DNA of 64,000 nucleotides from positions 1-64,000 of the forward strand of contig DGWI01000033.1 of assembly GCA_002396085.1 (NCBI GenBank), in the 5' to 3' direction. Within the stretch, counting starts at the first letter, position 1. Every line of letters begins with the position of its first letter. The stretch comes from Porphyromonadaceae bacterium UBA4262 (GTDB lineage Bacteria > Bacteroidota > Bacteroidia > Bacteroidales > Muribaculaceae). Below are positions 33,040 through 40,913 of this stretch, piece by piece. Position numbers and translations under genes: made by a program. Under the pieces are notes generated by a model. It saw only the letters and a program-made list of their open reading frames with translations. It had not been told where the DNA came from and did no database searches.

Positions 33040-33129
33040 GTAAAAAAATGTGACAAAATGGGGATTAAAGTAGATTTTTGGCAGTTTGCAAGTCGGTTGC
33101 AAGAATTTTGCAGTAATTTTGCAGTCACA

Positions 33130-33191
33130 ATCTAGAAACCCTAGAATATCTAGATTATCTAGAGCATCTAGAAAAACTAGAGCATCTAGTC
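33130..33191. repeat. TCTAGA-word tract before the Cu/Zn exporter
   Basis: Seven degenerate (T)CTAGA units at 9-10-base spacing end 9 bases before the ATG at 33200. Same word family as at 17189, 40804, 41592, 62055 and 63570. Confidence 0.75.
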
Positions 33192-33199
33192 AATGACCT

Positions 33200-34447
33200 A
33201 TGAACTACATTAACGCATTCTTGATGATGCTGCATGAGATGTCGCCCTACTTGTTGCTGGGCTTTCTCATTGCCGGTGTGCTGCACGCCTTTGTGCCCAC
33301 ATCCATCTATGCCCGCTATCTGTCGGGCACGGGGTGGCGGTCGGTAGTGTCTGCGGCACTGTTTGGTATCCCCCTGCCGCTGTGCTCGTGCGGGGTGTTG
33401 CCCACAGCCGTGAGCCTGCGCCGCAGCGGTGCATCGCGTGCGGCCTCAACCTCGTTTCTCATCGCCACGCCGCAGACGGGTGTCGACAGCATCGCAGCCA
33501 CCTACTCGATGATGGGCTTGCCATTTGCCATCCTGCGCCCGGTGGCCGCTCTGGTCACCGCCATGCTGGGCGGTAATGTAGTGGGTGCCCTGGAACGCCG
33601 CGGAGTGGTACAGGACGAGACCGACTGCGCCGACTCGTGTGCCACCGCCGAGCCGCTCAAGCCCACCCTGTGGGGGCGTGTGGTCGAGGCACTGCGCTAT
33701 GGATTCTACGAGATGATACAGAACATCGGTCGCTGGCTGGTGCTGGGCTTGGTCGTTGCCACGCTCATCACGGTGCTGGTGCCCGATGACTTCTTCCAGA
33801 CCTACGCCCGCTGGCCACTGCTGAACATGGTGATTATCGTGCTGGTGGCAGTGCCGATGTATATCTGTGCCACGGGGTCCATCCCCATCGCCGCCGCACT
33901 GATGATGAAGGGGCTGTCGCCCGGATGCGCCCTAGTGATGCTCATGGCCGGGCCTGCCGCCAACCTGGCATCGATGCTGGTAATCTCCAAGTCGTTTGGC
34001 CGCAAGGCGATGTGGGCCTATCTGGCATCCATCGTGCTGGGTGCCATTGCCTTTGGTGTGGTGGTGGACTACTGGCCGGGGTTGCGCGAGACCTTTGTCA
34101 ACGCTATGCCTCACCATCATGGTGCCATGAGCCACCAGATGCCCGTCACTTGGCTCAACTGGGTGTGCAGCATCTTCCTCATTGCCATGCTTGTGGTGGG
34201 CATGGGCAGCAACTACTGGAAATCTTACAAAATCAAACATAACAAAACTACCGCTATGAAGGAATTCAAGGTTCGTGGCATGATGTGCAACCACTGCAAG
34301 GCCACTGTAGAGAAAGGTCTCGCCCTACTCGATGGTGCCGAGAAAGTAACCGTCGATCTGGCACAGGGCATCGCCTATGTCGAGGGTAATGTCGATGATG
34401 CCGCAGTCCGCGCCAAGGTCATCGAACTCGGCTTCGAGAACGGGTAA
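33200..34447 (+). CDS. Cu/Zn efflux permease with C-terminal HMA domain (SO_0444 type)
   Basis: 415 residues. Two blocks of transmembrane helices form a permease of the ArsP/DUF318 type: LLLGFLIAGVLHAFVPTSIY, then SAALFGIPLPLCSCGVLPTA with paired cysteines, then CATGSIPIAAALMMKG. After a linker, the last about 65 residues form a heavy-metal-associated domain (FKVRGMMCNHCKATVEKGLA, with the metal-binding CxxC). This permease-HMA fusion matches SO_0444-type Cu/Zn efflux transporters. The HMA domain would pick up cytosolic metal and pass it to the permease. It is probably monocistronic or co-transcribed with the EamA transporter 83 bases downstream. Confidence 0.85.
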   Translation: MNYINAFLMMLHEMSPYLLLGFLIAGVLHAFVPTSIYARYLSGTGWRSVVSAALFGIPLPLCSCGVLPTAVSLRRSGASRAASTSFLIATPQTGVDSIAATYSMMGLPFAILRPVAALVTAMLGGNVVGALERRGVVQDETDCADSCATAEPLKPTLWGRVVEALRYGFYEMIQNIGRWLVLGLVVATLITVLVPDDFFQTYARWPLLNMVIIVLVAVPMYICATGSIPIAAALMMKGLSPGCALVMLMAGPAANLASMLVISKSFGRKAMWAYLASIVLGAIAFGVVVDYWPGLRETFVNAMPHHHGAMSHQMPVTWLNWVCSIFLIAMLVVGMGSNYWKSYKIKHNKTTAMKEFKVRGMMCNHCKATVEKGLALLDGAEKVTVDLAQGIAYVEGNVDDAAVRAKVIELGFENG

Positions 34448-34456
34448 CTCACAATG

Positions 34457-34525
34457 GGTTTTCGGTTTTCGGTTTTCGGTAGCTACTGAAGACTGAGAAC
34501 TGAAAACTGAAAACTGAAAACCAAA
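34457..34525. repeat. TTTTCGGT / ACTGAAAACTGA word tract
   Basis: Three TTTTCGGT words are followed by about five ACTGAgAAC or ACTGAAAAC words. The halves are roughly complementary (imperfect hairpin). The tract shares its vocabulary with 30008-30121. Confidence 0.55.
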
Positions 34526-34530
34526 AACTA

Positions 34531-35451
34531 ATGACTGGCGAACTCATATCCATCGGAGTGGCCTTCTCGTGGACAGCGACAGCACTGCTCAGCGAGTATG
34601 GCAGCAAGCGCATGGGCAACCTCACACTCAATGTGTTGCGCATGGGCTTCGCCTTACTGTTTTCGCTGGTTCTGTTCTGGGCGATAACCGGCAACCCGTT
34701 GCCAGCCAATGCCAGTAGCGAGGCCTACGGCTGGATGTTGCTATCGGGGCTTGTGGGCTATGTGATAGGTGATTACTGTTTGTTTCAGTGCTACATCATC
34801 ATCGGCTCGAAGTTTGGCCAGCTGTTCATGACGCTGGCTCCCATCACCGCCGCCATCATGGCGTGGTTCACGCTGGGACAGTCGCTGCAGCCCACCGCCA
34901 TCCTGGCCATGGCCGTGACACTGGCGGGCATCGGCATCACCATCCTGGGCCGTGGCGACGGACATCGTTTGTCGCTCAAGTTGCCATTGAATGGTGTGCT
35001 GTTTGCCATTGGTGCAGCCATCTGTCAAGGCGTAGGCCTGGTGCTGAGCAAGATAGGCATGAATCACTACGAAGCCTCGATGACCGCCACCACGCCATCG
35101 TGGTTGCTGCCTTTCTTCGCCAATTTCTATCGTTGCATCGCAGGCATCGTGGGCTTTGCCATACTCATGTACTTCAAGGAAACCTTTGCCCCGCTGCGCC
35201 GCAGTGTGGGCGACCGCAAGGGCATGACCGCCGCGGTGGCAACCACCATTTTCGGCCCATTTGTCGGCGTGGGCTGCTCGCTCATGGCCGTGCAATACAC
35301 TGCAGCCGGCATTGCCAGCACGCTCATGGCCCTGACCCCAATTATCATTATCCTGCCTGCCTGGTGGCTATTCCGCCAACCCATCACATTCAAGAGCGTC
35401 ATCGGTGCCATCATCTCGGTCATCGGCGTGTCTCTCTTTTTCTTACTCTAA
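34531..35451 (+). CDS. EamA-family (DMT superfamily) transporter
   Basis: 306 residues with about ten transmembrane helices arranged as two EamA repeats: an N-terminal half around MLLSGLVGYVIGDYCLFQCY and a C-terminal half around GMTAAVATTIFGPFVGVGCS. Small-residue-rich helices and the AGIASTLMALTPIIIILPAW segment are typical of drug/metabolite exporters. The substrate cannot be predicted. The gene follows the Cu/Zn exporter after a word-tract gap and precedes a well-formed promoter of the next gene. Confidence 0.85.
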   Translation: MTGELISIGVAFSWTATALLSEYGSKRMGNLTLNVLRMGFALLFSLVLFWAITGNPLPANASSEAYGWMLLSGLVGYVIGDYCLFQCYIIIGSKFGQLFMTLAPITAAIMAWFTLGQSLQPTAILAMAVTLAGIGITILGRGDGHRLSLKLPLNGVLFAIGAAICQGVGLVLSKIGMNHYEASMTATTPSWLLPFFANFYRCIAGIVGFAILMYFKETFAPLRRSVGDRKGMTAAVATTIFGPFVGVGCSLMAVQYTAAGIASTLMALTPIIIILPAWWLFRQPITFKSVIGAIISVIGVSLFFLL

Positions 35452-35453
35452 TT

Positions 35454-35485
35454 TTTGGTGCATTGGCACAGTTTTTGTATCTTTG
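35454..35485 (+). promoter_or_regulatory. Strong Bacteroidetes-type promoter
   Basis: TTTG (35454-35457), 20 bases, TATCTTTG (35478-35485), 45 bases before the next start codon. This is one of the best matches to the consensus in the window. Confidence 0.7.
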
Positions 35486-35530
35486 CAGACGAGAACAATA
35501 TATAATTACTAACTGAAAAAATGAATTGAT

Positions 35531-36154
35531 ATGAAAAGATTATTTGCTGCACTGACCCTCATGGTGATGTGGGCTGCTGCCATGTGGGCCGACTCGCCCT
35601 TGACTTCAACCAATTTCTGCCAGGCATACGCCACACACCCCATGGTGCAATTGGCAAGCGAACTTGAACCCGGTGATTTCATCCCAACCAAACTATTGGA
35701 CTTCTTGGCCGACAAGAATTCGCCCGTTGACGAGCGTATGGCAGTAATCAACAGCATCGGTTGGGCCTTTGAGGGCCATGACAGTTACGGCCAGTTGGGT
35801 GAATACCTGATGAAGCGCTACAAGGTCAAGACCATCGACAAGCTGGTCAAGAAACTGGATGCCAAGACTCTGTGTGTCTATGCCTACGCCAAGGCAATGA
35901 GCAACTACTTTGAGGTGAGCGAGGCCGCTAGACTGGCTCATGAGGCTGTGAATAAGAACAAGGACAACAGCTTCACTGTGGCCTTTATTGCTGCGTTGAT
36001 TGATGCGCAGGTCTATTTAGACAATGACTGGTGCGCAGTGTATAATGTGGTTGCCGATGTGGCTCACGACGGCTCGCTCAAGCTCGACATGGAGCAAGGT
36101 GCCATCGACATTGTGATGGAGTATATCGGCCTCTACAAGGAATACTGCAAGTAA
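35531..36154 (+). CDS. Secreted helical protein of unknown function
   Basis: 207 residues with a signal peptide (MKRLFAALTLMVMWAAAMWA). The mature part is mostly alpha-helical (ELEPGDFIPTKLLDFLADKN, KTLCVYAYAKAMSNYFEVSE, AARLAHEAVNKNKDNSF), with a repeat-like helical pattern that could be TPR- or HEAT-like, but no family is recognised. It has its own promoter and ends at a good terminator, so it is a single-gene unit. Confidence 0.65.
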   Translation: MKRLFAALTLMVMWAAAMWADSPLTSTNFCQAYATHPMVQLASELEPGDFIPTKLLDFLADKNSPVDERMAVINSIGWAFEGHDSYGQLGEYLMKRYKVKTIDKLVKKLDAKTLCVYAYAKAMSNYFEVSEAARLAHEAVNKNKDNSFTVAFIAALIDAQVYLDNDWCAVYNVVADVAHDGSLKLDMEQGAIDIVMEYIGLYKEYCK

Positions 36155-36173
36155 TTCAAAATTAAGAATTAAG

Positions 36174-36209
36174 ATTGCCGCCCGGAGCCTACAGCGCCCG
36201 GGCGGCAAT
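36174..36209. terminator. GC-rich terminator between convergent genes
   Basis: ATTGCCGCCCGG (36174-36185) pairs exactly with CCGGGCGGCAAT (36198-36209) across a 12-base loop, between genes ending at 36154 (plus) and 36234 (minus). Confidence 0.75.
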
Positions 36210-36233
36210 TGTACATTGAGCATTGTGCATTGA

Positions 36234-36641
36234 TCAGTAGGTCATGCGGGGGTCAAGTTCCTTGGCCTGTGCGACCATCTTCTCAACTTCCTTCAGCGCA
36301 GGCACGCGGCGCACCAGATGCTTCTCGGCGTTGATTTCCTCCAGCTTGGGCTGCAGGTTGGCAGGCACACGGTTGCGCAGTTCCTTGACAGTGTCGACAC
36401 CGGCGGCCTCGAGCAGTTCGGCGAACTGTGGTCCCACACCCTTGATGCGGAACAAGTCGGCGTGGTTGGTCCAACGCAGAATCAATTTCTCGGGAATCTC
36501 GGTAGCCTTGGCCAGTTCTTTGCGTCCCTGGGGAGCGGCACAACGGTCAAGCAGTTGATCTACCTTCACGATGCCTGCGGCAATCAGTTTCTCGGCGTAG
36601 ACCTCACCCACGCCCTCAATGTCGATAATCTTGTAAGCCAT
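36234..36641 (-). CDS. DUF4332 helix-hairpin-helix protein
   Basis: 135 residues built of two helix-hairpin-helix-like units: IDIEGVGEVYAEKLIAAGIV (about 6-25) and FRIKGVGPQFAELLEAAGVD (about 63-82), with LILRWTNHADL between. This matches DUF4332 proteins, which are thought to bind nucleic acid or act as scaffolds; the exact role is unknown. The gene is last in a minus-strand series with a TerB-like gene and a YPQQ-rich gene, separated from them by a 176-base gap full of repeats. Confidence 0.78.
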   Translation of the reverse strand: MAYKIIDIEGVGEVYAEKLIAAGIVKVDQLLDRCAAPQGRKELAKATEIPEKLILRWTNHADLFRIKGVGPQFAELLEAAGVDTVKELRNRVPANLQPKLEEINAEKHLVRRVPALKEVEKMVAQAKELDPRMTY

Positions 36642-36650
36642 ATTTTTTAG

Positions 36651-36812
36651 TAGTTAAGTAGTTATGAAGTTAAGTAGTTAATTTTCTAAAGTAGTTACTT
36701 GTCAGTAGTTAAGGGAGTTAAAGAAGCCCCCTAACCCCCTAAAGAGAGGACTACTGTTGTGGCTGCCACTTTGTACACCCCCCTTTAGGGGGGCTTGGGG
36801 GCTTGGCGACTA
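36651..36812. repeat. TTAAGTAG word tract plus CCCCCTAACCCCC / CCCCCCTTTAGGGGGG repeat
   Basis: TAGTTAAGTAGTTATGAAGT-like words fill 36651-36725. Then CCCCCTAACCCCCTAAAGAG (36728-36747) faces CCCCCCTTTAGGGGGGCTTG (36777-36796), an inverted-repeat unit of a kind I associate with Bacteroidetes intergenic regions. No ORF of note lies in this gap. Confidence 0.6.
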
Positions 36813-36817
36813 GTTTC

Positions 36818-37195
36818 TTAGGCAACCAGAGCGTTGGCCCAGGCCAGGAATGCCTGCTTCTCGGCTGGGTGCTCCACGCCATCGGCCCGGATGACCTGCT
36901 CGATGAAGTTGGCCATCGACATGACAATTGCCTGCTTGTCCTCGGGTTGCGTGAAGCAGGTGAGCAATTGCCGCGTCTCGTCGATGATCTCGTCGAGCGT
37001 GAAGTGCTGGTTCAGTGCATTCTCAAGCATGTCCTTAACCTCATCCACGGGCCCGACTGCCGACAATTGGTTGATATAGTTCTCGATAAAGGTGCGCTCG
37101 CTGTCGGCATATTCGCCATCAACACTGGCAAAGAACAGGCCCGTCTTGGCCATCAACTTCACCACGAGTTCGATTGATTGATAATTCTCTTCCAT
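36818..37195 (-). CDS. TerB-like protein
   Basis: 125 residues, all helical. Two segments have the acidic pattern of TerB-like domains: FFASVDGEYADSERTFIENY near the N-terminus and VIRADGVEHPAEKQAFLAWA at the C-terminus, each a D-G-x(2-3)-E metal-binding-type loop followed by a helix. TerB domains are linked to membrane-stress and tellurite-resistance modules and to conflict systems. It lies 18 bases after the YPQQ-rich gene, so the two are probably co-transcribed and may act together. The TerB call is from pattern only. Confidence 0.65.
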   Translation of the reverse strand: MEENYQSIELVVKLMAKTGLFFASVDGEYADSERTFIENYINQLSAVGPVDEVKDMLENALNQHFTLDEIIDETRQLLTCFTQPEDKQAIVMSMANFIEQVIRADGVEHPAEKQAFLAWANALVA

Positions 37196-37213
37196 AGTCT
37201 TGCTGTTGTGGGG

Positions 37214-38029
37214 TTACTTCTGAGTGGACTGCACACTATTGCTGGCCATGTTGATGACCGAGACCACGCCCTTGGCCTCATCACTGATTTGAGCCTGCTT
37301 GAACTTGGACGCTCCAGCCGACGGTTGCACAGGTTGCTGTGCGGGTTGCTGCATGGGGCGTTGTGCAGGTTGCTGCACGGGTTGTTGCTGCTGCGGATAT
37401 CCGCTGCGCTGCTGGTTGAAGGCTGTCTGTTGAGTGGTCTGGGTGGTCTGTCCGAAAGGTTTCGGCTGCCCGGTCGGTTGCTGGGTCACCACACCCGCCT
37501 TGGCTTGCTGGAATGCGTTTGCGGCAGCCGACTTGGGCGGCTGTTGTGGGTAGCCCTGTGGATACTGACCCTGAGGATACTGGCCTTGCACACCCGACAT
37601 ATAGCCCTGCTGGGGATAGCCCTGTTGAGGATACTGCTGGGGATAGCCTTGCTGCTGAGGATACTGCTGCGGATAGCCTTGCTGTTGAGGATACTGCTGG
37701 GGATAGCCCTGCTGAGGATACTGCTGCGGATAACCCTGCTGTTGAGGATACTGCTGGGAATAGCCTTGCTGTTGAGGATACTGTCCCTGCACGCCCGACA
37801 TGTAGCCCTGTTGAGGATAGCCAGGCTGTCCCTGCATGGGTTGCTGGCCGCCCAGTTGGTTCATCACTTGCCCGATGACACCACCCAGCATGCCGCCTCC
37901 CATGGCACCTGCCATGGGGTTCACTCCAGGCTGGCCATAGTATTGCCCTTGTGGATAGCCAGGTTGACCATAAGCATTGGGTACTGCGGCTGACTTGGCC
38001 GCGTCAACGATGTTCTTGAAAAGTCCCAT
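37214..38029 (-). CDS. Low-complexity YPQQ-repeat (prion-like) protein
   Basis: 271 residues without signal peptide. A short helical head (MGLFKNIVDAAKSAAV) is followed by a Gly/Met-rich segment (37-60), then about ten tandem variants of QQGYPQQYPQ (70-165). A Gln/Pro-rich middle (180-235) and a short conserved-looking tail (SKFKQAQISDEAKGVVSVIN) complete it. Such Tyr/Gln/Pro/Gly composition is typical of phase-separating or prion-like scaffolds; no enzyme domain is present. Its repeats are near-identical in DNA and therefore prone to length change. It shares a transcript with the TerB-like gene, so a scaffold for that protein is plausible. Confidence 0.75.
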   Translation of the reverse strand: MGLFKNIVDAAKSAAVPNAYGQPGYPQGQYYGQPGVNPMAGAMGGGMLGGVIGQVMNQLGGQQPMQGQPGYPQQGYMSGVQGQYPQQQGYSQQYPQQQGYPQQYPQQGYPQQYPQQQGYPQQYPQQQGYPQQYPQQGYPQQGYMSGVQGQYPQGQYPQGYPQQPPKSAAANAFQQAKAGVVTQQPTGQPKPFGQTTQTTQQTAFNQQRSGYPQQQQPVQQPAQRPMQQPAQQPVQPSAGASKFKQAQISDEAKGVVSVINMASNSVQSTQK

Positions 38030-38180
38030 AATTAATAGTATTATTTTTTATTAGTGATTGATTGTCTCCAAAAATCGCTATAAAGTTACGAACTTTTTGG
38101 CAAACCGCCAAATAAATTGCAAAAAATGTGCCAAAAAGATGCTTTTTGAACATCTTTTGGCAGATAAGCCTAGAGAAAAT

Positions 38181-38211
38181 TTTGCCGTCAACCGATTTCT
38201 GGCTACCTTTG
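38181..38211 (+). promoter_or_regulatory. Promoter for the cmk-ispH operon
   Basis: TTTG (38181-38184), 19 bases, TACCTTTG (38204-38211), 21 bases before the cmk start codon. The 203-base gap shows no other feature. Confidence 0.65.
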
Positions 38212-38232
38212 CATATCCAAATCGCTTAAACT

Positions 38233-38952
38233 ATGAAACAACGTAAGATAACCATTGCCATCGACGGCTACTCGTCGACCGGCAAGAGCACCATGGCCAA
38301 GGCGCTGGCCCGTGCCATCGGATATGCCTATATCGACACCGGCGCCATGTACCGGGCGGTCACGCTCTATTGTCTGGACAACGGCCTGATTGACGGCGAC
38401 AGCGTCGACGAGGCCGCCCTGCAGCAGCGCATCGGCGACATCCACATCACCTTCCGTGCCAACGACGAGGGCCGCAGCGAGACCTACCTCAATGGCGCGA
38501 ATGTCGAGAGCGCGATACGCTCGATGCGCGTCAGCGACAAGGTGAGCATCATCGCAGCCATCGGCTTTGTCAGGCGCGACATGGTGCGGCAGCAGCAGGC
38601 CATGGGGCGCGACAAGGGCATCGTCATGGACGGACGCGACATCGGCACCGTTGTCTTTCCCGATGCCGAGCTCAAGGTCTTTGTCACCGCCGACCCCATG
38701 GTGCGCGCACAGCGGCGCTACGACGAGTTGCGCGGCAAGGGCGACACGACCACCACGCTCGACGAGGTGCTGCACAATGTCAACGAGCGCGACCGCATCG
38801 ACACCACGCGAGCCGAGAGCCCGCTGCGACAGGCCGAGGATGCCATTGTGCTCGACAACTCGCACCTCACCATAGCCGAGCAGAACGCCTTCCTCATGGG
38901 TGCCTTCCAAGCATCATTAATGCACAATGCGCAAGATGGAAATAGAAATTGA
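38233..38952 (+). CDS. cmk: Cytidylate kinase
   Basis: 239 residues. The P-loop IDGYSSTGKST (9-19) and IDTGAMYRAVTLY match Cmk, as does GIVMDGRDIGTVVFPDAELK with the CMP-binding Asp and Arg residues. DPMVRAQRRYDELRGKG is the lid region. The enzyme phosphorylates CMP and dCMP. Its last 26 bases overlap ispH when the first ispH ATG is used, a coupling also seen in other Bacteroidetes. Length is normal. Confidence 0.95.
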   Translation: MKQRKITIAIDGYSSTGKSTMAKALARAIGYAYIDTGAMYRAVTLYCLDNGLIDGDSVDEAALQQRIGDIHITFRANDEGRSETYLNGANVESAIRSMRVSDKVSIIAAIGFVRRDMVRQQQAMGRDKGIVMDGRDIGTVVFPDAELKVFVTADPMVRAQRRYDELRGKGDTTTTLDEVLHNVNERDRIDTTRAESPLRQAEDAIVLDNSHLTIAEQNAFLMGAFQASLMHNAQDGNRN

Positions 38953-39787
38953 CACTGGATCGGGATTCTGCTTCGGCGTGACCACCGCCATCAGCAAGGC
39001 CGAGGAGGAACTGCACAACTCGGGGCACCTCTACTGCCTGGGCGACATCGTGCACAACAGCAACGAGGTCGAGCGGCTGCAACGCATCGGACTCGAGACC
39101 ATCACCCACGAGCAACTGGCGCAGTTGCACGACGTCAAAGTGCTGCTGCGTGCCCACGGTGAGCCACCCGAGACCTACGAGATGGCGCGGCGCAACAACA
39201 TCCACATCATCGATGCCACCTGCCCTGTGGTGCTCAAGTTGCAGCAACGCATCCACGCCACGTGGCACGGCAAGGACCGTCCGCAGATTGTCATCTACGG
39301 CAAGCGCGGCCATGCCGAGGTCAACGGGCTCGTGGGGCAGACCGAGGGCAGAGCGCTGGTCATCGAGAGTGTTGACGAGATCGACAAGATCGACTACTCG
39401 CGCGACATCTACCTCTACTCGCAGACCACCAAGTCGGTGCAGGGTTTCAAGCACATCGTCGACGAGATCAGCCGCCGCGTGCAGTCCGGAGTCAAGTTTG
39501 AGAGTTACGACACCATCTGCCGCTCGGTCGCCAATCGCATCCCGCAGATTCGCGAGTTTGCCCGGCGCCACGAGCTCATCCTCTTTGTCTGCGGCAGCAA
39601 GAGCAGCAACGGGCGCATCCTCTTTGCCGAGTGCCTCGACGCCAACCCCGACTCGCACCTCATCAGCAACGAGAGCGAGATCGACCCCACATGGCTGCAG
39701 GGCAAGCAGCACATCGGCATCTGCGGTGCCACCTCCACCCCCAGGTGGCTCATGAACCGCGTCAAGGAGCATTTGGACAATCTGTAG
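38927..39787 (+). CDS. ispH: 4-hydroxy-3-methylbut-2-enyl diphosphate reductase
   Basis: 286 residues with the ATG at 38927; the Met at 38936 (MEIEIDTGSGFCFGV) is an equally likely start. The three Fe-S cysteines are visible in SGFCFGV, DATCPVV and YDTICRSVANR, and LRAHGEPPE holds the catalytic His region. EIDPTWLQGKQHIGICGATS is the substrate-binding end. IspH makes IPP and DMAPP, the last step of the MEP isoprenoid pathway. It overlaps cmk and is followed by a CCCAG-word tract and a membrane-anchored protein. Confidence 0.95.
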   Translation: MRKMEIEIDTGSGFCFGVTTAISKAEEELHNSGHLYCLGDIVHNSNEVERLQRIGLETITHEQLAQLHDVKVLLRAHGEPPETYEMARRNNIHIIDATCPVVLKLQQRIHATWHGKDRPQIVIYGKRGHAEVNGLVGQTEGRALVIESVDEIDKIDYSRDIYLYSQTTKSVQGFKHIVDEISRRVQSGVKFESYDTICRSVANRIPQIREFARRHELILFVCGSKSSNGRILFAECLDANPDSHLISNESEIDPTWLQGKQHIGICGATSTPRWLMNRVKEHLDNL

Positions 39788-39840
39788 TCCCAGCCCCAGT
39801 AAACCCAGTTTTCCCAGCAATCCCAGTTTTCCCAGCAATC
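39788..39840. repeat. CCCAGTTTT word tract
   Basis: Six CCCAG words (CCCAGTTTTCCCAGCAATC-like) fill the whole gap between the ispH stop and the next ATG at 39841. Confidence 0.65.
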
Positions 39841-40776
39841 ATGAGCAAACGCAATCTGGTCATCATCATCGCCCTGCTGGTCATCGTCGACATCGCAGCG
39901 GCATTCTGGTATCTCTCGCTGCGCATCGAGGCCAGCGGCGAGAGCCACGACCTGTGGCAGCGCAGCGACACCACCGCCACCGTCGCCGACACACTCACCA
40001 CGGCCTCGATTCCCGACACGTTCGACATCAAGGAGTTTCACGCCTATCATGTGAGCCGCACACCCAGCATCCGTGGCGACGAGAACTCCTACTATGTGTG
40101 CGTGCGGCGCGTCAAGGTGCGCTGGCCCGCCAGCATCAACGGCAACGACAGTCTACCCGCGCTGGAGCGTGCCTTGCACAAGTGCATGTTTGGCAACGAG
40201 AACAACAACCTGGCGGCAAGTGCCTCACAGTGGATGAGCACACCACACTTCACCATCGAGGCGCTCACCGACTACAAGCAGACCGAGCGGCAGCCCAAGC
40301 TGGTGGGACGATATGCCTACTGCGAGCAACTGCTCGCCTACCCCATCCTCACCTCGCTGCGAATGCTGGTCATGGAGGTGGACCACCGCACACGCAATGG
40401 CGAGACATCGACGCTCACCACACAATATGTGCACTACGACCGCATCAAGCAGTCGGTCATCCAGCGCAAGAGCATCATCAACCCCAACGACGAGCACATC
40501 CTGCTCTCGCTCATCAACAACAAGATTGAGCATCTCAACCGCGAGAAGCAGTTGCAACTCGAGCATGCGTCCAAGGTGGCCAACGATTTTCATGCCACGC
40601 GCATGGGCATCATCTTTGACTACCCCGCCGGCGAGATCGCTCCCACCGCCGAGGGCGTCATCGAGGTGCTCATCGACTATCCACAACTGGGGCCCGTGCT
40701 CACCCAGGACTTCAAGAATCTGCTCAACCTCAACGACGGCTACTGGAAGTACAAGCCCATCGACCACACGCTGTGA
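39841..40776 (+). CDS. Membrane-anchored DUF3298-like periplasmic protein
   Basis: 311 residues from the ATG at 39841 (MSKRNLVIIIALLVIVDIAA). The frame is open upstream into ispH, but this start gives a clean N-terminal membrane anchor. The rest is periplasmic. The end (GIIFDYPAGEIAPTAEGVIE, VLIDYPQLGPVL) resembles the DUF3298/RsiV-type C-terminal domain that binds small ligands or muramyl-type compounds in better-known relatives. The middle is mixed helix and strand. It is the third gene after cmk-ispH on the same strand. The role is unknown. Confidence 0.6.
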   Translation: MSKRNLVIIIALLVIVDIAAAFWYLSLRIEASGESHDLWQRSDTTATVADTLTTASIPDTFDIKEFHAYHVSRTPSIRGDENSYYVCVRRVKVRWPASINGNDSLPALERALHKCMFGNENNNLAASASQWMSTPHFTIEALTDYKQTERQPKLVGRYAYCEQLLAYPILTSLRMLVMEVDHRTRNGETSTLTTQYVHYDRIKQSVIQRKSIINPNDEHILLSLINNKIEHLNREKQLQLEHASKVANDFHATRMGIIFDYPAGEIAPTAEGVIEVLIDYPQLGPVLTQDFKNLLNLNDGYWKYKPIDHTL

Positions 40777-40803
40777 CCCCCAGGCTTGACACTCAGCTCC
40801 CCC

Positions 40804-40850
40804 CTCTAGAAATTCTAGAAAATCTAGAAATCCTAGAAATTCTAGAAAAA
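40804..40850. repeat. TCTAGA-word tract upstream of the four-helix-bundle gene
   Basis: Five (T)CTAGAAA/ATT units at 9-10-base spacing; a second tract of the same word lies on the other side of the gene (41592-41661). Confidence 0.75.
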
Positions 40851-40854
40851 AGCC

Positions 40855-40885
40855 TTGCTTTTTTTAAAATAAAACACTATCTTTG
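40855..40885 (+). promoter_or_regulatory. Promoter for the four-helix-bundle gene
   Basis: TTG (40855-40857), 20 bases, TATCTTTG (40878-40885), 28 bases before the start codon. Confidence 0.6.
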
Positions 40886-40913
40886 CGCCATTTAAACGAA
40901 TTCACCATTTCAA

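Noticed and set aside
37571..37840. Tandem repeats near 37.7 kb read as CRISPR or a minisatellite
   Set aside because: They are in frame and encode the YPQQ units of an intact gene, with no spacers between units.
37178..37993. 271-codon plus-strand frame rich in Leu/Arg opposite the YPQQ gene
   Set aside because: It is the complement of the YPQQ repeats and looks like a membrane protein only because the reverse of Gln/Pro codons reads as Leu/Arg.
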